Assembly (NCBI GenBank): GCA_001600415.1
Contig: BCJX01000009.1
Span: forward strand, 292,074-356,073
Direction of reading: 5' to 3'
Source: Pascua guehoae
Lineage: Eukaryota; Basidiomycota; Tremellomycetes; Trichosporonales; Trichosporonaceae
Length of the DNA stretch: 64,000 bases
The translations under genes and the position numbers were made by a program. The notes under the pieces are model-generated. The model ran no database searches. It was not told the origin of the DNA and saw only the letters and a program-made list of their open reading frames with translations. This document shows, piece by piece, positions 58,631-64,000 of this stretch (position 1 is its first letter; the number at the start of each line of letters is the position of its first letter).

Positions 58631-60213
58631 GTAGCACCCAAGCACACGGCAAAGTGACACTACCACCTCGCGGCCGCACGCCCTGTAGGGCATGAACACT
58701 ACATGGTCACCAGTAGGAAGCCAACAGGCCACCTCTACCATTGTCCACCATGCACACCATGCACACCACCGACAACAGCCTCGAGACAAGGGTGCCATGT
58801 CCAGCACGACACCCTCTATGCAGAGCTCCTAGCGTCAATAGCGGCCACACCTGCACCCAAGTGGCACCGCGCGCGCCGATTATCCGTCTCGTGGCCAAAC
58901 GCCACAATCGGGCATTTTTTCACCCCGTCCGCCACTCTCACTCTCGGCGGCTTTGCCGTCAACCTTACACCTTGCCAATTCGGCCTCTTTCCCGTTGCCT
59001 GCCGCCCGTTGTTCCAATCACGTCCGTCTCCGTCTTCGGTCGGAGAAACAGCATCCCTTTCGCTTCTATCTTGGTCCCACGCCATGCCGGCGGACCTCCG
59101 AGGAACGTCGGGCCCACGATAGACACGGGGGGTTCATTCTTCTACATACAGTGGCCGTCTGGTCGATACGCGTGCCAACGCCACCGAAAAAGTACACCTG
59201 TCCAATGGACCAGCGTACTGTCCACTGTCCAACAAGCCAGCGTGCACCACATGACGGTAATGGTGCATGGTGAGATGGGTGACCGCGTCTACCTCTACGA
59301 TGAACGGGGTAAATGGCTGTCATCAAGCTCTTTCCAAGCTGCACGTCCTGGAGGTGAAAGCTGATTGCTTCAGTGCCTGAATTATCGCGTCTCAGAGTTC
59401 AACAGTCGGTGGAATGAGTCCTGGAGGGTACGGTAGTGCAGGCTTGCTAGCCTAGCGCAAGTCGACGCCACCGAGGGGTTATATGCGACCTGTAAGACGG
59501 CCACTGTGAAGTCGTGCTGTATGTTGCGCGATCGCCCTGCGGCCCTGCGGCCCTCAGGTCGCCCTGGGTCTGTGGGTACGCTGGGTCTGTGGGTACGCTG
59601 GGTCTGTGGGTACGCGGTACTGGACATGTGACTGCCCCAGCCGGCGGCCCGGCACGGCTATGACCAATGCCAATACCTAGTGCTGGGCTAGTCCCCGGGC
59701 CGGCGAGCATGCGCGGCCCGAAGCCGTGTTCTGTCTATCGCGAGCAGTTGCTGGCCACGTATTGCTGACTTGTGCTCAGCAGCGTATCGCAGAGTGTAGA
59801 GCATGGGGCATTACTCCAACTGGTCGACTGGTTTGGTCGACTGGTTTGGAGAGACGCATCGGCACTCCGTGTGGACCACCGCCAGCGTCGGGTGCATAGG
59901 CTGACGGCCTGTGAGTCCGCTCAAACAATGGTGCATCTCATGTCTCTTCTCCGTCACATTCTACAATACTATTCTTCGTTGGCTGCTTTCCCTCAATGGT
60001 GTCTTCTCATGTACTCTGAGTGTGTCTTCTCATGTACTTCGAGTGCGTCTTCGCGCGAGTCGTCGCAATAAACCAGAGTGAATCACGTATCTCTTCTGCT
60101 TTGTCGGGTGCCGCCGCCCTCCAACTGTGTTCCGGCGTGTCTCCCTTCTTCCACAATTACACTGTACAACTGCACCCAACCCAGACCTCACTTGCCGCCC
60201 CGTCTACTGCCGC
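58631..60213. other. Convergent intergenic region
   Basis: About 1.6 kb between the FNT repeat array and the stop of the acyl-CoA dehydrogenase gene (-). No credible gene. Contains a perfect 17-bp triplicate (59564-59614) and duplicated TGGTCGACTGGTT and TCTTCTCATGTACT motifs. Confidence 0.5.
59564..59614. repeat. Three perfect 17-bp tandem repeats
   Basis: CTGGGTCTGTGGGTACG repeated exactly three times without spacers. Confidence 0.95.
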
Positions 60214-62996
60214 CTAGAGCTTGGCAACCTTTGCACGCGCCTCGTCGTGCGCGACCTTTTCGGCCGGGAACGCAATCGCCTGGTCCCACTTTGCCGCCTC
60301 GCGCCAGTCGATAGTGGCGCGCGGCGTGACCTTGAAGGTAGCCGTCGTCTCGACAAACCGGCGGGCAGCCTCGGCGGCCACGGGGTCGCTGTCGCGGGTG
60401 GCGTCGACGAGGAGGAGAGTCGCGCACACGATGTCGCCGACGGTCTTGACGACCTCGCGGCCCAGGGCGAGGAGCTCGGCCTTGTCCTTTTGGAGCCAGG
60501 GGCGGAACGCCGACCACGCCGTGCGGACCGCGTCGGCCTCGGTGTCAAAGCCGCCCTTGGCCTTGACCGTGTCGAGCGTTGAGACGAGCCACGCGTCCAG
60601 GGCGGCAGCGACGGCAGCACCCGTCCTGCCCGTAAACACCTTGACCGTGTCGGTGGCAAGCACGTCGGTGGTCCCCTCCCAGATCGGGAGGACGTTGGCG
60701 TCGCGGAACAGGCGCGCAATGTTCATCTCGGGGTTTTCCTGGTTTTCCATGTATCCCACACCGCCCAGTGCCTCCATGCACTCTTGCAGGCCGTGGACAC
60801 CCGTCTTGGCCGTGCGCGCCTTGGCCACCGGCGTGAGCACGCGAAGCAGCAGCGCGCACTCGTCCAGAGATGCAGGGAGGACGGCGACGCCAGGCGCAGC
60901 CGCCTCCGCCGAGCCGACGAGGGCGGCGACAAAGGCGCCAAGGAGGACGTCGGCGCGGTACGCGAGCGAGACACCCGCGAGCGTCTTGCAGAAGCGCGGG
61001 ACAGTGTAGAGCGTGTTGTTGGGTGCAGGCAGCGACGGGAGGACGCGGATGCGTGCAAACGCCCGCGCAATGGAGAGGCCGCGGCCGAGGAAGCCAGTGG
61101 CGCTCGCTGGGGTGTCAGTGGGGTTTACCGAGATGGGAGTGCAGTGGAGTGGGAAGATCGGCGTGGGGTGGGATGCGGGCGGCGTGGGAACGAGGGCGCG
61201 GTAAGAAGGGCAGGCGAGGCGGTAGCCGAGTTGCGAGCGGTGGGGGATTGGGAAGTGGACAGGGGTATAGAAGGCAGGTGACAAACAGATGGGCTGTGAA
61301 TGGGATGACAAGACGGGAGAAGAGCGTCGTTGGTGTCAACCCAGAGCATGTTGGGTAGCATGCTGGGTAGCATGTTGGGTAGAAAGGGCAGGGGGAGAAA
61401 GAATGAGCACGGGAAGAAAGGATGGGCAGGGGAGAAAGGCTGAGGAGGAGAGGATATGAGGGGACAGGAGGGGAAGGGGGGGGGGGGGGGGCAGCCGTGC
61501 AGTGGGTGCTAGCAAGGGCTTGGCACAAGCTGGATGGGGTCTGGAGGGGGGGGGGGGGGGGGGGGCAAGAGTGGTTCATCGGTCACGAGCAGGCGTGCGG
61601 AGCAGGAAGTGGTGCAGCAGGGAGCGAGATCCAAGATAACGTTGGGAACACAGAACAGCGCAAGAGAACAGGAGAACATGGTGGGATGGTAAGAGAGCAG
61701 AATGGGCAAGAACGTGGGGGGTCGTGACCCCAGTGAGCAGGTGCCGACAGGGGCAAAGGGCCAGCAGCGGAGACAAAAGAACGTGTATGGGTGGGATGTC
61801 AAGAGAGCAGGTGAGGGGGTGGAGGATCGTGACCCCTGTGAGCAGGTGGTGAAGGGCGAACAGCGGAAGAGAGGACGATAAACAGAGAGGTCAAGGAGAG
61901 GTGTGCGGCTACTAGACCCGCCTTCGAGACAAGGAGCCCACTCACCAGCATTGTACAGACGCGTAACATTGAGGAGACTCGAAATGACGGGGATGCCGCG
62001 TCCCTCGTCGCCGACGAGCCACGCGCGCATGCCCTTGACCTCGACCTCTGCAGTGGGGAGAGCCTTTGTGCCGAGCTTATTCTTGAGACGCTGGATGGAG
62101 ATGCCGTTCATGACCTGCTGGCCCTTTACGAGTTTGCGTGTGGGGGCAAAGAAGCACGAGAGGCCGCCCTTTGGCGTCTTGGCGAGGAGGAGGACGCAGC
62201 CGCAGTCTGTAGCGGACGAGAACCACTTGAAGCCGTCGACGACCCATGGGCCGAGGGGGAGGCCGTCCGTGTCGGTCTCTGTGCGCGCGAGGGGCTGGCC
62301 GTAGAGTTCGCCCGCGTCGCCGGCGGGGGCATAGGTCGCGCGAGTCTCGGTGCCACTGACGTCGGACCCGCCGGGACGCTCGGTCATCCACTGGCCCGAA
62401 GTCCACGCATCGCGCGGGTCGAGGGAGAGGAGGTGGCCGAGGGCGCGCTCGAATACCTCGTTCTGCTCAATGTGCTCGTCGCTCGACTCGTACGCGTGGC
62501 TCTTGCTCCGCGCAACCTCGCGCAGGAGCACGTTGACCGCCCCGTCCTGCATCGCGCTCGGGCACGACACGACGCACGCACTCCCCGTCCACAGGTGCAG
62601 CTTGATGTACTGCACCACGCGCGCAGACGCGCCCAGCGCAGTGTCGTACCCCGTCGCCACGATTGCCGACCGGATGCCCAGGTCCTGCAGCGCCTTCCAC
62701 CCCGCAGACGTCACCAGCGCCTGCCCCTCGTGGTGGCCAAAGGACGAGAATCCAGAGCCGGACAGGTACGGCAGGTCGTGCTCGGCGTTGCGCATGTAGT
62801 CGTACACTTCGGGCGTCGTGATTTCGTCCGCAAACGCAGTCATCATAGACGCAGTCTTTCCCGCCACTACCGGCGGCAGGAAGAGCGTCGTAGCCCGCGC
62901 AAGCACGGCGTCCTCGGCGTACACGTTCGGAATGTCGGGCTGCGCCTGGAAGAAGCCCGTGCGGCCAGAAGCGGCGGGGGGCGGGGTGCGTGCCAT
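60214..62996 (-). CDS. AidB-like acyl-CoA dehydrogenase
   Basis: FAD-dependent acyl-CoA dehydrogenase of the AidB/ACAD subgroup. Two exons: 61946..62996 and 60214..61106; 647 residues, phases closing (codon GCG across the junction). Motifs: TPEVYDYMRNAEHDLPYLSG, GQWMTERPGGSDVSGTETRA (FAD/substrate region, AidB-type 'TEKQGGSDV'), VDGFKWFSSATDCGCVLLLA, then after the intron GFLGRGLSIARAFARIRVLP, QECMEALGGVGYMENQENPE and NVLPIWEGTTDVLATDTVKV, the AidB-like C-terminal signature. Start ATG 62996 (MARTPPPAASGRTGFFQAQP) chosen for its fit to the AidB N-terminus; upstream Mets in the same open frame are less likely. No obvious peroxisomal PTS1 (ends AKVAKL; AKL-type C-termini can act as weak PTS1). 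E. coli AidB binds DNA in the alkylation response; most fungal relatives have unknown substrates, so the pathway is open. Confidence 0.93.
61107..61945 (-). repeat. 839-nt intron of the acyl-CoA dehydrogenase gene, filled with repeats
   Basis: Donor GTGAGT (61940-61945) and acceptor with CTGACACCCCAG (61107-61118). It contains two copies of a 110-bp unit (from 61681 and from 61791, sharing GTGGGATG..AAGAGAGCAG and ATCGTGACCCC.GTGAGCAGG), a 12-bp triplicate (GCATGTTGGGTA, 61347-61382), a G16 run (61476-61491) and a G20 run (61546-61565). The minus-strand frame stays open through the 5' 430 nt, so partial intron retention would add a Cys/Leu-rich segment. Confidence 0.85.
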
Positions 62997-64000
62997 GGTG
63001 TGAGCGTGGTGTTGGGATGGAGGTGGAGGTAGGAATGAACGTAAGGCGGTGAGTGTTAGAGAGTGTGCAGGTGGGTGGGTGGGAAGGAGGCCGTGTTGTC
63101 TTAAGATGCCAAGATGGGTGCGCGGTTGCATGGTCAACGGTTAGATGCGAGCTTTAGTGCCGGCGGCGGTCGCCGCCCATTCCTCACCCCGTGTGGCTCG
63201 GCTGATCAGTAGTGGCGCAGAGGGACCACCCCACCCGGATCCAGCATGCATGCGGGGCACACAATAGTCGCGCCCTTGGCTTCTGGCGCCTAAACACACT
63301 CCCGGGGTAACAGACTACTAGTGTCAATAATGCAGAGCGAACTGAACTGCTCGACTGCTCGAGCTGCCTACGTCGCCCTCACCAGACGGATCGTTAGATC
63401 ACCGTCGCTCTGGGCAGAGCTGAGGTGTGCCCAAGCCGGTGGCCGGTGGCCGGTCGCCGATCAAGGCGTCCGAATCCGCAGCCCGCCCTAGTTTTACTTC
63501 TTCGGCACGCCGCCACGCGCCCACGGCCCACGGGCCACGGGCCACGGGGATACGAATCTGGCCAGCGCGGCTACGGCGGCACCCTCCTTCCACTCTGCAG
63601 CTCTACTCTCTCATCTCATCGAGGACCCACGGATCCACTGGACACTGGTCCACTGATGCGGTAGATGCCATGGTTACCAGCACCCAAGAAGCTCAAAGCA
63701 GGCTGACCTCGGATGACATCAGCAAGCGGTGAGGGAAGATGTAAGAGATTGTTCCTGGCCCTGACACTGTGCGCACACACCATTGGCAAACACGTCTTCC
63801 ACTTTGTATTCCGGATGCTGCACAGCTGTGCACATGTGCATGCAGTGCAGGATGAGCAACTCGAAGAACCGAGGCAGTGATATTCAGACGCGACAGACTA
63901 ATATGGGACCAAGGCGATGCCCAGCGGCCAGCAGACGGCCCGTGTATGTGTGCGTCCGCCACACCATCTTGGATCTTGGGATCTTGGACATGCTTCTCGC
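62997..64000. other. Upstream region of the acyl-CoA dehydrogenase gene to window end
   Basis: About 1 kb with the acyl-CoA dehydrogenase promoter at its left side. Frames of 60-100 residues show no domain. GGCCACGGGCCACGGG repeat near 63520-63550. A gene on the right could begin outside the window. Confidence 0.45.

Noticed and set aside
1..64000. CRISPR arrays, bacterial operons, intact transposons
   Set aside because: No regularly spaced repeats with unique spacers, no transposase or reverse transcriptase frames; the sequence is eukaryotic.

Overview
The window is nuclear DNA of a GC-rich fungus, most likely a basidiomycete yeast of the Tremellomycetes; Trichosporonales is my best guess but not proven. 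Nearly every gene is broken by many short introns with GTRNGT donors and a CTAAC/CTGAC branch site a few bases before the AG. Two pol III tRNA genes with introns, mitochondrial ribosomal protein genes and TFIID/exosome genes confirm a eukaryotic nucleus. All gene models below were built by hand from splice sites and reading phase; no search was run.

Left part (1-17.2 kb): 3' end of an aryl-alcohol dehydrogenase-type aldo/keto reductase (+), a Zn2Cys6 transcription factor split by micro-exons (-), RRP6/EXOSC10 (-) divergent from mitochondrial ribosomal protein mL46 (+), a PPxY single-pass membrane protein (-), an unrecognised 512-residue protein (+) and an NAPE-PLD-like metallo-beta-lactamase (+). 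The last two share a conserved promoter element.

Middle (17-33 kb): flavohemoglobin (nitric oxide dioxygenase, +), an M20 amidohydrolase (allantoate/N-carbamoyl amino acid type, -) with an apparent 1-base frameshift, a 4.8-kb gene-poor stretch with a 68-base assembly gap, and an amino-acid permease (+) with a 31-C run in its leader.

Right part (33-64 kb): TAF11 (+), an RDH54/TID1-like SWI/SNF recombination ATPase with 27 exons, one of only 4 nt (+), mitochondrial uS17 (-), a Ser/Pro-rich protein of unknown function (+), an ARN/SIT-type siderophore-iron transporter (-) with an ATCTGATAA iron-GATA motif about 530 bp upstream, tRNA-Val(CAC) (-) and tRNA-Ser(AGA) (+), a 5.7-kb repeat-rich gene-poor stretch, a formate/nitrite transporter (+) whose 3' end is tandemly duplicated, and an AidB-like acyl-CoA dehydrogenase (-) with an 839-nt repeat-filled intron.

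These are mostly housekeeping genes mixed with accessory metabolism and transport (nitrogen: amino-acid permease, M20 amidohydrolase, formate/nitrite transporter, flavohemoglobin; iron: siderophore transporter). They are not arranged as an operon-like or biosynthetic cluster. I found no mobile element with intact coding capacity, no CRISPR and no rRNA. The most unusual signals are architectural: micro-exons that rebuild a zinc cluster or a helicase N-terminus, a duplicated gene tail, a shared promoter element, and long G/C homopolymers.
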